Shown: positions 32,420 through 45,790, numbered from the stretch's first letter. The stretch: 64,000 nt of DNA from Helopsaltes ochotensis (GCA_013400155.1 VXBM01000272.1:760285-824284), one strand, 5' to 3'. The notes: generated by a model not told the origin, from the sequence alone. Numbers and translations are program-made.

Positions 32420-35400
32420 TCAATCTATGCTGGTTTCCTGCTGGCTCTGGCAGGACTGATGAGGCGTGTTCAGGAGCACGGAGTGGTGTGAATACATGGT
32501 ACAGAATGAAACCTGCCTGTATGGACATAACCTCTTGATATTGTTTCAGCAGATTTGAGCTGGCAGAGTGAATTTATATTGGATCAGTGCTTGGTATTAC
32601 GTGGCCACATCATTTCTGCTCCTGTGTTAGCAGCCCTGAAGCCAGATTTGCTGTACAGTCAAACCATGGCTTGAATTGGCATAGAAAGAAAAGCTACTTC
32701 AGGTCATGGTTGTGGCAGACTGCTGGCACTGCCTGGAGCAGCTTGTGTAACTGCTCCACGAGCTCTGCTGGCTCTGAGCACTGTGGTGTCTGTCTGTCAC
32801 AGTATTTATTGCTGAAAAGGGGAAAAGGGCTGGAGAAGTACAAAGGGAATACCTTTCCACAGGTCACCCTTGCTGTACCGAAGCGTCATCCAAGCCTGCG
32901 GTGAGCTTGTGGTTCAAGGGGGTTCTGCTCTCCAGGGCCACTTTTTATAAAGCCAAGACCTCTCTTGCAGTCACACATCACTCTTTAAAGAGAAAGCATT
33001 ATTCATTAAAATCAAACTCTCTGCTGGTGAGATGAGGCTTTCCTGGGACTTAATTATATCAGGTTTAGAAGAACAACAGGCAAGGATGTTAGGCTTCCTC
33101 TCCCATGAGGAGAAGTTCCATTTCCATAATTTTAAACTCCCCTTAAAATATAACAGCTGAAATAAAGACTTGGGAATAATTCTTTCTCTGGTTGGGAATT
33201 AGAAATTAATAGATCAGAATACTTGTATGAATACAGGTGTAAAATGGATCACAAATTCCATAAACTGCTCTACCGTCTAGTCAGGACAGAGGACAGCAGC
33301 TCTTCAGATTTTATCTAAATGCTTCAGAGCAGAGGTGTTTCATTCTAGACAGACACTATTGCTTCTGTGCACAATGGAAGACTTTATAGCAACGAGGGAG
33401 AATAATTACTCAAATATTTAAAGTTAATGAAATATTTAAGGTTAAACTAATATATTGGACATGCTATCATAGGTATGATCTTGGTTATATCTTTTCCACT
33501 CAGAGATTTTATTCCAGTTAATAACAGTGGCTTCATCATTTCCCCTCTGTCTGGACATTGCACCTACCAAAGATCCAAGGCTCAGATGGAGTTGCTTCAC
33601 ATCCTCTCTCCCCCACACAGCATGTAAGGAAGCTCATATTTTGATAAGTAACTTGCATGTGTACAACTGTAGAATAGTTGCATATGTAGTGTAAAAAAAT
33701 ACCCTGCAGTATCAAAAAAGTACAAATTCTTTATTATTATGGAAGAAAGATCTCTAAAATGGATTCTCAGAATAGTGGGACCAGTCTAGCAGATGTCTTC
33801 AAGCCACACACAGTGTTTGAGGCCAGACCCTTGTACCAGATGGAACATCTGGGAGGTGCTGGGGGCAGAGAGCAAAGGCTGGGGCAGCACAATAAGGCAG
33901 AACTTCTCCTGGCTGGTGCTGGAGCTGCAATAGAGGCTGGAGATCCACTGGCCAAACTGGATATTTATCACCTGTAAGAGGATCAAACACTGAGAGCCTT
34001 TGTCTGTGGTGAGAAGACCATATGCATTGTGAATTCTTTCAGGATGGCATGAACCTCCTCATCTTACAGCTAAAAACCAACCAGGCTCATGCCATTTCAA
34101 AATGCAGCAAGGCCTTAGGACTAGAGAATACAAGTGGAAGCCTCATGAATTAAGCCAGTTTCCTTTAATGCAGGCAAAGACACCTTTAGTATCTTTCTCT
34201 GAATGTCTATTTTGAAAAGAACTGACTTAAAAAAATCTACATACCAAAAAAAAAAGAAAAAAAAAAAGAAGTACAGTCCTCCCTTGTCACTTTATTGTGG
34301 AATAAAATGACAAAAAGCCCAGCCTTTTGATTTAAAATGCAAATAGGAAATATGTTCTGCAGGACTTATGACGTCCTCTGTATAGTCACAGGTAGAACTT
34401 AGAGATTTCCTCCCCTTTTAAGATGACACTTTAAAAAAACTACTTTAGTGTGTCACTTGATAAATCATTGTCACAAGATAAAGTCTTGATGGCTGTTTTT
34501 TTTTTTTTCTCANCTCAGAGAGGAAGGGAAATGAAAAAAAGAGCACCACCAAACACATCTTGTAATAACAAATTTCAGCAATATCTGGAAACACACGTTT
34601 CACTCCTGCATTTGCCACGGTAACAGCATTCTGAAACGAGAAAGAAATATTTGCTTTTAGGTAGCACAACGTTGTGCTTTGGCACCATCACATTTCTGAG
34701 CACTTTTTCACCTTGGCTGTGGACAGACACTCTTCCACGTTGAGCCCTGCTGGACAGGGATGCTCCCCCCAGCCTGCCCTCAGTTTCTGGATGCTGTGCT
34801 GCAGCTGGAGGCTCTTGCTCTGCACCTGTCAGCACAGGAACTCCTGGGAACACTCCCCAGCTCGCTGCAGTCCAAACGGGAAGGGCCAGCTCAAAGAAAT
34901 CCAGTGGCAGCTGTTTGTTCACACAGGTCATTTTAACTCAATTGCTTGGGGAGCAATCAGAAAAGCGGTCTGGTTTTTGCTAACAGGTAGCAAAAAAAAA
35001 AAATGGGACAGGAGCCGGGGTGGTAACCTTACCACCAGCACAGCTGCTCGAAAACAAATGTTTGTCTGTCCTGTGTGGGCAGATGGCAAGTCACATTACC
35101 TGACTGCAATATAAATTGGATGTGAAATTGTGCAAGCAGGAGTAGGAGAAATGCTTGTTGTTACGGGCTAACTAATATAAATCATCCAGGAGTATTCACT
35201 CAAGTGTTTCTTCTTGGAGCCTTTAGAGATCTGTCTTTTTTTACAGAATACCTTTGATTAAGCGATCGATCATGATAAAATGTGTTTCAGTGTTTTCTAA
35301 CAGGTGTCATTTAGCATATCTTCCCACCTATAAATGGCAAACGCCTTCCTGATAAAGAGCATTTGTGATTAGATGTGGTGGAGAAACTTCCCATTGACCA

Positions 35401-38080
35401 AAACCCCCTTCAATGAAACTTCAGTGATGCTTCAGGGATCCCACCTGTTTGCGTGATAAAATTGCAAAAGCAAAACCTAGAATTGAAGTATAGGCATAAT
35501 GTTACCTGGAAGAGAGATAGAGCTGGTTTCCAAAGCTACAACCATAAATGATTATTATGTGTGCCCTGTTATTTGCTGTATGGAATCTCAGCACAACACC
35601 AACTGTTCAAGGAAAAGATTTTGCATAATTTGTCCTTTTCTCTAGCAGAAGGGGCAGAAAGCCCCTAGGGCTGTAATGTGATATCAGAGTACTTCTTTGT
35701 ATTGTCCTTTTGTTGTTGATACTTCGAAGGGCTTAGGAACTATAATCCAACTTCAACCTCCTTTTGAAATAAATATTATCGAGGCATTTTAGTTATTAAT
35801 GACCCTAAGCACCTCGCTGACCCCTGCCAAAGCTTCCTCTGTGCCACTGCATTTCACAAAAATTTTGGTTTCCCTGAATGGAGAGGCAACTGGTAAATGC
35901 CAGCTGTGGAGAAGCCTCAGAGAGTGGTAACTGCTGCCAGAGGACCCACACAGGGTGGTCTACAAAGTGCTGTCAGGGTTTCACCTCCTGGTAATCCAGA
36001 AATACTTAAGGAACCGGCATGGATCGATTCTGACATCATTTGTCTTCTTTTTTGAAGATGTGATTTCTGTTATCTCAAACATGCTGCAGGAGATAGAAAA
36101 TTCTCAGTTCCATTTTATCCCTCAGTTTGGAAAAATCAAAAGATAAAGAAGATGTAGATCTGATGCTTAAATAGGATCAGGTACTTCAAAGACAAAACTA
36201 TTTTCCTCCTCAGATGTTCCAGAAATTTCTTCTCAAAAACCCCCTCTTCTTTGTTCCTGTGTTTTAGAACATGGAAAATATGCGGTGCTAAGGCTTCCCC
36301 CCCTTTATTCACACAATTTTCATCTTGCCAGAAATCAAAGTACTACAGAGGAGGTGGAAGTTTAAAACTGTCTATTCTCCTTACCATTAAAAGATGCCTT
36401 TTGTATTCAGTTTCAGCAGCTTTAAATGTGAAAAACAAAAGAATCTATTTCTAAAAAACGTTCCCTATCAAATGTAATTATAAAATAATTAAATATTCCA
36501 GAATCTTTCTTTTTACCCGATGAGCATACACATGATTTTGTGGTCATGTCACCTTTTGATTCAGAAAACTCCTCCAACTGGGTATCTTCTACAGTCAAAA
36601 ATAATCTGGTTTTCGTGGAGGTAGGGTGATGTTGTCACTCATCATATACTTATTTACCTGTTCATTTGTGTCCAGCCACTGCAAAAAGATTAAGGATATT
36701 CCCAAATTCCCTGGACGTTTCCACCTTGTCAGTATCAGGCGCCACCCCCAGATGCTCTCAGCCTTCCACCAACTGCTCCAAGAATGGAGCAGCAAAGCCT
36801 TTCTCATGGGCACAGGCAGAGTTTTCCAGCTGATTTTGGTGGGACTTGCAGGGGCACATTCCAGTGGCATTGGGATGACACCTCAGAGATCCAAATCTTC
36901 CCTTTCTGCCCGAACTTGTCAAGGGCTAAGCACCTCCCCAACGCTGCTCTGTGACAGGTTATAAACGAGGCACTGAAAATGAGGGAAGGGTTTCCATGCG
37001 GTGCTCGATGGGAGCACCTCCCTCCATCTGCAGAACACATCAGATCAAATTGAAGGAAGGAGGTGGGTTTAGACCGTGCCCATTTTACCCTTGCACTGTC
37101 GAGGTAGCCATGGACAATAACTGCTGCCTCTGTTGTTTTTGTTTTTCGCAGAAGTTCTCCTCCTCTGCATGGCTGGGTAGGTGAGGAAAGGTTTGGGAAC
37201 CTTACCTCCTCCACAACCAACATCAGATCCAGCTGATGATTCACTTTGACAAATCGGTTGGAGGATTTCCCCAACTGCTGGCTTCCTCCGGGAGATAATG
37301 TGGTAAAAAGTCCTGGAGGAATTTTTTAATAGACTGTCTTTTGGGAATTATTATTGTTCACATCTGTTCTTCTTACTGCCTCTGGGGATTATCTTCATTG
37401 CTGGAGATACAGTCAGAGGGACAGTTCAAGATGTAGTACTTTTTTTTTTTTTTTACTATTCCTACTTATTGCCCCTGTTTCTTCTTGGGTATTGGGACAC
37501 TGTGTGGGATGCTGTTTGTTACTAAGGGATTTCTTCCACATTCTGTGGGTTATGGCTTTATCTTTCTCTTGACTTGGCATTTCCTTTTAATCCTCTGTGC
37601 AGTATTTTTTTTGTTTTTCACTCTGGCCTGGATGCATTTTTTGGCTACATATTTTTTCTTTTATGAGAACAGAAACCAATCCTGCTCCTCCACACCCATC
37701 TCATAGTGGGTGAGATCACAGTTCCACAGATCCATATTAGGTGCAAGCATTTTCCCAAAGATTACACAGCAGATAAATCTCTCCATTTCAGCACATGGTT
37801 TATTACTGAATATATTGTCTGCCTACACATGCAGGAACAGATAACCAGTGATTTATATTTTCATAATGACTGCTGCAGTGATTCATTTACTCCGTGGTGT
37901 ATTGGTGTCAGGGCAAATCATTTATGTAAAAGGGGAGAGACATCGAAGAATGAATGGCAATATAAAATGGCACAGAAAGGAAAAAAGGGTAAAAAAAAAG
38001 CCTTGACAAATTAAAATGCTTTCAATGACCTGAGAAAAGTTGTGGCAAAGGAGTTTTTGTGTTCCTGATTTTTTTTTTTC
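32420..38080. other. Intergenic, no recognised gene
   Basis: Contains overlapping frames at 34575-34931 (minus) and 34674-35114 (plus), and at 36595-36870 (minus), 36626-36964 (plus) and 36804-37274 (minus). None has a recognisable domain or sensible exon boundaries. A single N at 34513 marks an unresolved base after poly(T). 35260-35400 keeps CpG words (GATTAAGCGATCGATCATGATAA) and could be conserved non-coding DNA. Confidence 0.45.
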
Positions 38081-38224
38081 CCCAGGGATGGGACATCCAC
38101 AACTTCTCTGGGCAGTCTGTGCCAGTGCCTCACCTCCCTCATAGCAATATTTTTTTTTCCCTAATATCTAATCTAACTTTCCCTTCTTTCAGTTTGAGCC
38201 TATTATTCCTTGTCCTATCATGAC
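38081..38224 (-). mobile_element. CR1 LINE 3' region fragment, antisense
   Basis: CCCAGGGATGGGACATCCAC, AACTTCTCTGGGCAGTCTGTGCC, TGCCTCACCTCCCTCATAG and TTTGAGCCTATTATTCCTTG, CCTATCATGAC follow CR1 order. The terminal TAGAATGG part is absent and replaced by T-rich sequence, so the copy lacks its 3' end. Confidence 0.85.
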
Positions 38225-40021
38225 TGTTCCTGTTAAGGGATTAAACACATGATAAATTTAGTTTTTTCATGTCTTACTTGGAGGCAATTCTATAATTAGT
38301 TATGCAGAAATACCTTTAAAAAAATCTCTGCTGGAAGGGCACTATTAACACGTTGAAGACATTACACAAAAGAGCCAGATCACCAACACCTGTACCACAA
38401 AAATCTCACTGAAGCTGGTAAGAACTGCTACAGCCAAATCTGTCAGAAGTGCTGTTTACAAGAGTGCCTAATTTGGTGCTGATCAGCTGCTGGCTGATAA
38501 TTTCATATCTGTGAATCTTCGTTCACCAGTTCACACAAAGAAATGATGTCATAAATGCATGTGCAGGGGGAAGTGCTGCATGGGTTAAGAAGTCAGAGAC
38601 TTACCCAAATGAAGAAAATGACATAAAAGCTCAAAATTTAAATGCTGTGAATACTTGCTATGCTCACTGAAGGATTAATTGAAAAATTCCTGGCAATAAC
38701 CACATTTGTATTCGCTGGTACTTTGCAAATAAAAAATGAGGCTAAGGTTATAAATAAATTGTTCAGGGTTTCTACTTTTAACTCTGGAATATTTGCTGAC
38801 AGCATTTTTGAAATCAGAGAGGGAATTTATGTGGTAATATTGAATAGGTTAAAGAAGAGATAACATCAAGACATTCTGAAAGAACCTTCTATCATTAGGA
38901 GGTGGTTTTCTCCCCATAGCTTCTTTCACAACTGCCTTTCAGCAGTGCCAAGCAGATCAGGTTTTTTCGTTGGTTACATATGAGCTGAGACTTGCCAGTA
39001 TCTTCTGATTTAGAAATACTTAGTAGCAGAAAGAGCATCACGGCTGGACTTCAGCAACTTTTATCTCAAACAAAACCACAGCTTATAGCTAATACAAAAC
39101 TATTCATTAATGGCAAAACTTGGCGAGTCATTTCTGGTCAGAGCGAAATATTTCACTAAAACCTTTCCATTTCCTTGCGTTTTCTCATTTCACGAGGGCA
39201 TTTGAAACATGCCTTACCTACATCCAATTAAACTATTGCAGAGCTTAATTCCCCTGCAGTTGCCCAGTCTCCCGTCACATTGACCAAAGCCAGTTAAATT
39301 CGTTTTGACTTGCAAAGCGCCTTATCTGTCATTGGTCCCTCTTTAGTCACCTCAGTGAGGAGGTTGCTCTTTGCCTTTCGAATCGCTGGGCTCCTTTCAC
39401 TGCCCGCTGCCAAGGAGTGGGGACAGGTTTTGTTCTGCCCCACCGCGTGGGCATTCCCGAGGGAAGCCTGGGGAAGGCTTTCCATGGGAAGCCGGGCGGG
39501 TTTTGCGCCACCAAAGCATTCCTCTCCCGGAGGAATCTCTTTCGGGAGGGATGTGCTCCACTCCGTCATCCCAGCTCTCCCCACCAGCCCGAGTGCTCCC
39601 CGGCCTTGCCTCACAAACGCCTCGGGACAGGGCTGTTCAGCTCTCTGGCATCCAGGGAATCCAGCTCTGCCCTGCATCCAGCGCTTCTCAGGCTTCCCAA
39701 AGCTGAGCTCTGGATCTTGTTGCCCACTCAGAGGACAAACTAAGCATAATTCACAAGTTCAGGCAGCTGTGAATTAATGTAGGTGACTGTAAGCTTTCTC
39801 TTTCTGTTGCACGTGACCAACCACTCATTTTCTGCAATAAAACCGGAAAGCTTTCCTTATCTTTATCCCATCTGATGTGCTACAGGAGACAGGTAAGAGA
39901 TGGGAGGCGTTCCAGTGAAAGAACAGGAGGTATCATTTATCAGCTGTCAGAGCAGAAAGGCACAGGAAAGAAGATACCAGTGGGAAGAGCCGAGCCAAAA
40001 GAGTGACTTTTGGCCTTCCAG
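38225..40021. other. Intergenic, contains a CpG-rich segment
   Basis: Mostly AT-rich DNA to 39300, then the G+C-rich segment at 39375-39690 (listed separately). Several overlapping frames on both strands in the latter are explained by its composition. Confidence 0.5.
39375..39690. promoter_or_regulatory. Small CpG-rich segment, function unknown
   Basis: About 17 CpG were counted by eye in about 320 bases at roughly 60% G+C, in an AT-rich surround (examples: CACCGCGTGGGC, GCCGGGCGGGTTTTGCGCC, CGCCTCGGGAC). This is borderline for CpG-island criteria. No TATA box, gene or CR1/LTR match is visible next to it. Frames of 111-155 codons on the plus strand and 127 on the minus strand overlap here and are explained by low stop-codon density. 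Confidence 0.3.
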
Positions 40022-40326
40022 AAAAAAAAACAAAAACAAAACCAAAACAATAACAACAGCAAAAAAACCAACAAAACCCCCTCCAAAACAAAACAAACCC
40101 CTCCAAAACCCCACAACCTCAAACAAACAAATGAAAACCCCCCACCCCCAACAACAAAGAAATTAAAACAAAAAAAACCACCCACAAAAAAGACCCCCCA
40201 ACTCCCAACCAACCAACTAAATCACGCTCCCAAAAAAATCCCACAGAAAAACAAACAACCCCAACTCCCCAAAACAAAACAAAAACAAAAGCAAATCAAA
40301 CCAAAACCAAACTAAACCAAACCAAC
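40022..40326. repeat. Extended A/C-only low-complexity tract
   Basis: About 305 bases made almost only of A and C; I count about seven G and about fifteen T. Motifs include runs of CAAAA, CCCCC, CCAACC and CCAAACC. The complementary strand is T/G only, with G-runs of 3-6 every few tens of bases. The resulting Lys/Pro/Asn/Gln and Gly/Phe/Val frames are artefacts of composition. Confidence 0.95.
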
Positions 40327-41554
40327 AGTCATGCGGCCCAAACCAAAACACTGGGAACAGTATGGATACTTTAAAGAACTGAATATTGTCTTCACAATCC
40401 CAAGTACGGTTTCACTTGAGGGTGAGAACTAAGCCTGGCATTGTTTCTGTCAGAAAGTGGTAAAATGTGGTATAAATGGCTCACAGGTAGGGGCAAATAA
40501 AGTCAGGGCTGCTGATGCACGGAATTGGAAGCCCTTTAATCATCCTCTGCTCACCCTTCTCGCCGGGTCTGGAGAGCAGGGAGGCGAAGGCACAGACGGA
40601 TCTGATTCAGTGCTGAACCTCCGTGTGCAAGCAGAAATGAGCTGGGTAATGCTGTGAGCAGACCCAAATCCCAAAGCACGAAATGGGATCCCTCCAACAT
40701 GTTGGTTTCTCGAACATTGCCTCCTTCCCCCTCCAATCAGCAGCTGACGAGGACCAATAAATGCCAGGGTAACAGCTCTTTGGAGAGATGTATTGACATC
40801 ATTTTGCCAGTGGGAACGAGATGGAATTGCAGCATATCTAGACTGTTTATTTTCCCTACTTTTAAATATTCATATGAATACTTCTGAAGTTTTCTATTTC
40901 CCATTGCCTTGAATGAAAAATAGAAAAAGGCATTTGGTGTTAATACTTCTGCCAAAAAAAAAAAAAAGCTTCATTTTAGCCAGGAAGCTAAACACAAACT
41001 GCCCTGTGGAGAAGCAGAAGCACCTGTGTAATGTAGACAATGGCCATCTCCATTCTTAAGGTTATTTTCACCTCTCTGAAATAAGTGCTGTACTGCATGC
41101 AGGAAAGCAACAGCTGCTGGCAAAGCAAGGGAGATCTAAGTCAAAACAGTGCTATCCCCTTCACCTCCCCTGAAAGAAGGAGAAGATGCCATTTGCAGGC
41201 ACTGGGGATCTTGGGGTTTCTGTGCTTGCAATGTTTTCTAGCCCCAGCTTTCACTGCTCTGTGCTTTCCTTCATGGAATTCTCCTCCCTCCTCCTTCCTC
41301 TCCCCTGTTTCCCCCTTCATGTCCTTACAATTCAGACACCTGGAGAACTTCTCATGAGACATTTCTGTTCGTTAACCTTCCAATCTCTTCCCTTCTTCCA
41401 CCAGGTAAGCCATGGCTCATATCCACACCCTTTTAGTGTGTGCCTGTAAGACAGCACAACACTGGGGCTGCCCTGTTTATCAGCGTTTCTTTGCTATTTC
41501 TCCCTGGCCCATCCGTTTGCACTGTCGCTCCTGCTGAGTTTCTCCTGGTGAAGA
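40327..41554. other. Intergenic, nothing recognised
   Basis: Unique-looking sequence with short overlapping frames. A13 at 40954. No gene or RNA is recognised. Confidence 0.55.
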
Positions 41555-41698
41555 GCATCCCTGGAAGTGTTCAAGGCCAGGTTGGATGTGGCTCTGAGCA
41601 ACCTGGTCTAGTGGAAATTGTCCCTGCCCATGGCAGGGGGTTGGAACTACCTGATCTTGAAGGCCCCTTCCAGCCCAAGCCATTCTGTGCTTCTGTGG
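41555..41698 (+). mobile_element. CR1 LINE 3' end, sense
   Basis: GCATCCCTGGAAGTGTTCAAGGCCAGGTTGGATGTGGCTCTGAGCAACCTGGTCTAGTGG (read in blocks), then CCCATGGCAGGGGGTTGGAACTACC, TGATCTTGAAGG, CCCTTCCAGCCCAAGCCATTCTGTG is a well preserved CR1 3' end. It finishes with the degenerate terminal repeat CTGTGCTTCTGTGG. Confidence 0.93.
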
Positions 41699-43286
41699 TT
41701 TTGAACAAGTTTGAAACACCCTAAATTATCAACAGAAATTTCTTCTATCAATACTGCTGAAATCAGATTAAATTCAAGCATGACCAGGCAGAAGAAAATC
41801 TCATTTTAATTGGTTGCTTGAATTAAGAGCACTCTGAAGAACTAAATATTAATCAAAGAGATGGAGAAATGTGATAATTAGTGTCTTTGACTGGTATGAT
41901 AAAATGCATAGTTGTTCTATAAGTTATTTGAAAATGAATGCCACCACCCCCATACTAAAAATGAAACTTGTAATATTTTTTCTGGAGTGTTTATATACCT
42001 CAGATTTTTATTTTCTCCTAATCAGAAGTGTTTCCAGTGAGCTCTATATTGATTTAAAAATAGCTGAAAACAATTAAGAAGAAATGCTGATTTTGATCAG
42101 CTTTAGAAAGAACACTCTGAAGATCTAATTATTCCACACACCCTTCCATCCCTTACTTCCTATTGCAGAGAGATCATGGCTTTAAATGTGGCATCAGCAG
42201 GAGAGATGGAAGGACCCTTTAAAGGAAGCAACTTGTCTAAATGGCTGCACAGTGGAGAACATAATACGGAACAACAGAAAATATGGAAATGCCTCATTGT
42301 GTCTCTCAAATGCCTTCTTTTAGCTTCAAGGGGCCCAGCAGGTTCGGTAGCCTTTGGAAGCCTTTTAGCTGAGCCCCATCTGCCTGACATTTGTGAATGC
42401 TGTGTGCCTCTCATGGAAAGCTGCTCTCAGAAGATGGCTCTTGAAGCGTGTGGAACAAGCACCCCTCAGAATTCACTTCCGTGCAAGAGCCTCAAATGGC
42501 AAAAAATCCTCCCCAAAGTGCCATGGTGACAAACATTTCCTAAAGTGCAACCAGTGAGCAGCACTGGAACTGGTTTTTTCTGTTCTTTTCTTCACCCTGG
42601 AAGAACTTAATCCTTCCTTGTCTAAAGTTTCAGGGAGATTATGTAGCTTAATGATTATTTAGGCCACGTTAAAGCATTTATAGAAAGAATCTAAAGTGCA
42701 ACATGCACTCTCTTTGTTAATCCATATGGTTAACCATGCTTGGTTTCCAAACCTGCGTTACTATTCAAGGAAGTGTCTGGATAATCCATTCAGAATTGGA
42801 TACTGGTGGGTGTTTCTTCAGTTTGCCAACTGAATACATGCACAGGGTTGCGTCTCCATTTCCCCTGCTCAGAGGTGTCTTTGCCTACAGCTAAGAGTGA
42901 GCTCAGAAACCTGCCTGCTCACTTTCCTGTCCCCCTGCTGTGCTGTGACAGGCAGAGCTGGGTGGTGTGAATGTCTCAAGGACGCTCAGGGCTCAGACAG
43001 TCAGCTCTCTTTATCAGACCTCCAGCTGTGCACAGGAACAAGAGCTCAACTCACCTGGCCAGTGCTGAGAAATGCCAAATGCGCAGTGGGCTCACAAAAT
43101 GAGGTAGATGAGGGGACTTTGTGATTACCAGTCAGACTGGGGCTCACACTATTGATACCTGTAAGTGAAAGAGAGAAGAAAGGCTTGGGGAGATCCCATA
43201 AAGGCTTCAAGCTGCTCAGCTGAGTGCTCTTCCGTAAGTCAGCACCAGTTTTGGATTGAAGCTTTGGGCACCAACAGTTTTGTTGG
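41699..43286. other. Intergenic, nothing recognised
   Basis: The 117-codon frame at 42176-42529 (plus) overlaps an 84-codon minus frame and shows no domain. No RNA or transposon is recognised. Confidence 0.55.
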
Positions 43287-43381
43287 CTCTTCTCTTCTCT
43301 TCTCTTCTCTTCTCTTCTCTTCTCTTCTCTTCTCTTCTCTTCTCTTCTCTTCTCTTCTCTTCTCTTCTCTTCTCTTCTCTT
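43287..43381. repeat. (TCTTC)n pentanucleotide satellite, left edge of gap
   Basis: Nineteen perfect copies of CTTCT/TCTTC lead directly into the assembly gap. On the minus strand it is homopurine (GAAGA)n. The true repeat probably continues into the gap. Confidence 0.97.
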
Positions 43382-43997
43382 NNNNNNNNNNNNNNNNNNN
43401 NNNNNNNNNNNNNNNNNNNNNNNNNNNNNNNNNNNNNNNNNNNNNNNNNNNNNNNNNNNNNNNNNNNNNNNNNNNNNNNNNNNNNNNNNNNNNNNNNNNN
43501 NNNNNNNNNNNNNNNNNNNNNNNNNNNNNNNNNNNNNNNNNNNNNNNNNNNNNNNNNNNNNNNNNNNNNNNNNNNNNNNNNNNNNNNNNNNNNNNNNNNN
43601 NNNNNNNNNNNNNNNNNNNNNNNNNNNNNNNNNNNNNNNNNNNNNNNNNNNNNNNNNNNNNNNNNNNNNNNNNNNNNNNNNNNNNNNNNNNNNNNNNNNN
43701 NNNNNNNNNNNNNNNNNNNNNNNNNNNNNNNNNNNNNNNNNNNNNNNNNNNNNNNNNNNNNNNNNNNNNNNNNNNNNNNNNNNNNNNNNNNNNNNNNNNN
43801 NNNNNNNNNNNNNNNNNNNNNNNNNNNNNNNNNNNNNNNNNNNNNNNNNNNNNNNNNNNNNNNNNNNNNNNNNNNNNNNNNNNNNNNNNNNNNNNNNNNN
43901 NNNNNNNNNNNNNNNNNNNNNNNNNNNNNNNNNNNNNNNNNNNNNNNNNNNNNNNNNNNNNNNNNNNNNNNNNNNNNNNNNNNNNNNNNNNNNNNNN
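43382..43997. other. Assembly gap (616 N)
   Basis: Unknown sequence. It follows directly after the (TCTTC)n array and ends in unique DNA (GTCATCCATGACACT). Frames reported across it are meaningless. The gap size may be an estimate. Confidence 0.99.
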
Positions 43998-45790
43998 GTC
44001 ATCCATGACACTACTTAGACCTTATGGTAAAGAGCAAATAATTCAACATAGCCAACTTAAGAGACTAAGCAAGGTCTGAGGGTCTGCTGTAGGGGAAAAA
44101 AGTCAAATGAAAACACTCATTTTTAGTATAATATCTGTACTGTTTTTCCTTGCTTGAGATAGTCTCTATCAATGTCCTGCCGCTGAAAAGCTCTCTGGCA
44201 GTTTCCACATCAGATGGGAACTCATTCTCTGGCAAGGTCTATCTAAAGACTGGCTTTTCCCTAAAAGGATATGGAGTTGGAGAAAGTCTCCTCTCCCATA
44301 CTCTTCTTCTCCCTTGGCTTCCTCCAGACTCAAATGCCCCCTTGAGGATTTGTTGCAGTTCATACACTTGGTACTTAATGAAGATCTCAGGTTTCAGTAC
44401 TTGCCACAAATGATCACTGGTTTCTAAAGATGCTCTGGAAATGCTCACACCCCTCAGGCATAGCAATAGGGGTTGCTACCTGCTCAGAGGGTGAACAGTC
44501 CAAGGTGACCCTTACCGAGGTGAAAGCAACACCTGGTGGAAGATCTGATGCCTGACTGTAGCATGAGGATACCCCCATCCATTATGAATGAAGGTCTCCT
44601 TGCAAATAGAGAATATTTCAGATTTCCACGGGAATTTATGCACCTTTATAGCATAGGTAATGAGAACACAGACCCACAGAAGAGAACTAGAAATGCAGCT
44701 TCTTGCTGAGTCCTGGTGGAGAGCAGACATGGCATTAAATACGCAAAACCTTGCGTGAAAATCTGTCTGAGCCAAGTGACTTCTAAAACAGCTTCCCGGA
44801 AAGAATAGCACCGAGCCGAACTGCATTATGTTATCCTGAATGTTTCCACGCAAAGGCAACAACCTCCAACGATTAAAATTGATTGGATACAGCAGAGTTA
44901 GGAGACCTTTCAAAATAATAATATGGTTTTAGTTATTTAGTCGTTCCTCAGAGCAAGTGTAACTTTTTTTAATGGCCAGCAGTATTAACTGTGTTGCTTA
45001 GAAGTTGCCCAGATTGTGAGATCAATCAGCAAAACCAGTCTACAACCTTAGTGCTTATTGATTCAGCTGTTTTTCCCCAGCAAAACCAATTACAAACTGG
45101 TACTCTGGTACAAACCCCATTTTCTGCACTTCGGTATGTGCACAGTTTTTTATTATTCACAAAGTAGTTGATTTGGTAATGAATTTTAACCTTCTTTCAT
45201 CACTTCAGGTGTCACTATTTCAAATAATATGTGTAGCTGTATTCCCTCATCACTTTTGGGCAAATGATTAGGGATGGAATTCCTGGGGTTAAGTTATGAG
45301 TAAAAGACCACCTTTAAAGAAAGGAGTGGGGAAGATTAAATGAATGCTGATATTAAATGATAGCGGAAAATCTGGAAATCTGAAAATCTGTTCATAGAGC
45401 TAGAAATGTCTGCTTAAAGAGAGACCTTCCACGCCACCTGACCTGGCCTGCAGAGGGTATTTCTTGCACTCTATACTCATGTTTTATTTCAGTTTTATGT
45501 GATACAAATTTAGGGTCTAAAACCTTTGAGCAATCTCCAGGATGAAGAACAAAAAGTGAGACATGCTCCAAAGCCCAACAATTAAACTGCTGCAGATATA
45601 TATTAAACCAAAATTCCTGCTCCCCTGAGCAGCGTAGCAGAGTAGAGAACCCAACCCTGCTGGGGTACAATTTGCCAAAACCATAAATCATCAAGTGCAT
45701 TGAACTAGAAGAATTACATTAAAAAAAAAAAACATATATATATATATGACTAAGTCAGTTCTTTAAGGTCCTAGATGAGGAAAGATTTCC
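43998..45790. other. Intergenic, nothing recognised
   Basis: Frames of 64-133 codons on both strands lack domains. Apart from the simple repeat at 45718 no repeat family is recognised. Confidence 0.55.
45718..45748. repeat. A-run followed by (TA)n
   Basis: About a dozen A, then CATATATATATATATATG; a simple sequence about 40 bases left of a CR1 3' end. Confidence 0.9.

Noticed and set aside
32238..32538. Glu/Arg/Gly and Leu/Ser/Pro repeat 'proteins' at 32.3 kb
   Set aside because: Direct translations of the (GGAGA)n satellite on both strands.
43046..44079. Four frames of 250-321 codons at 43-44 kb
   Set aside because: They consist mainly of unknown residues across the gap plus translated (TCTTC)n.
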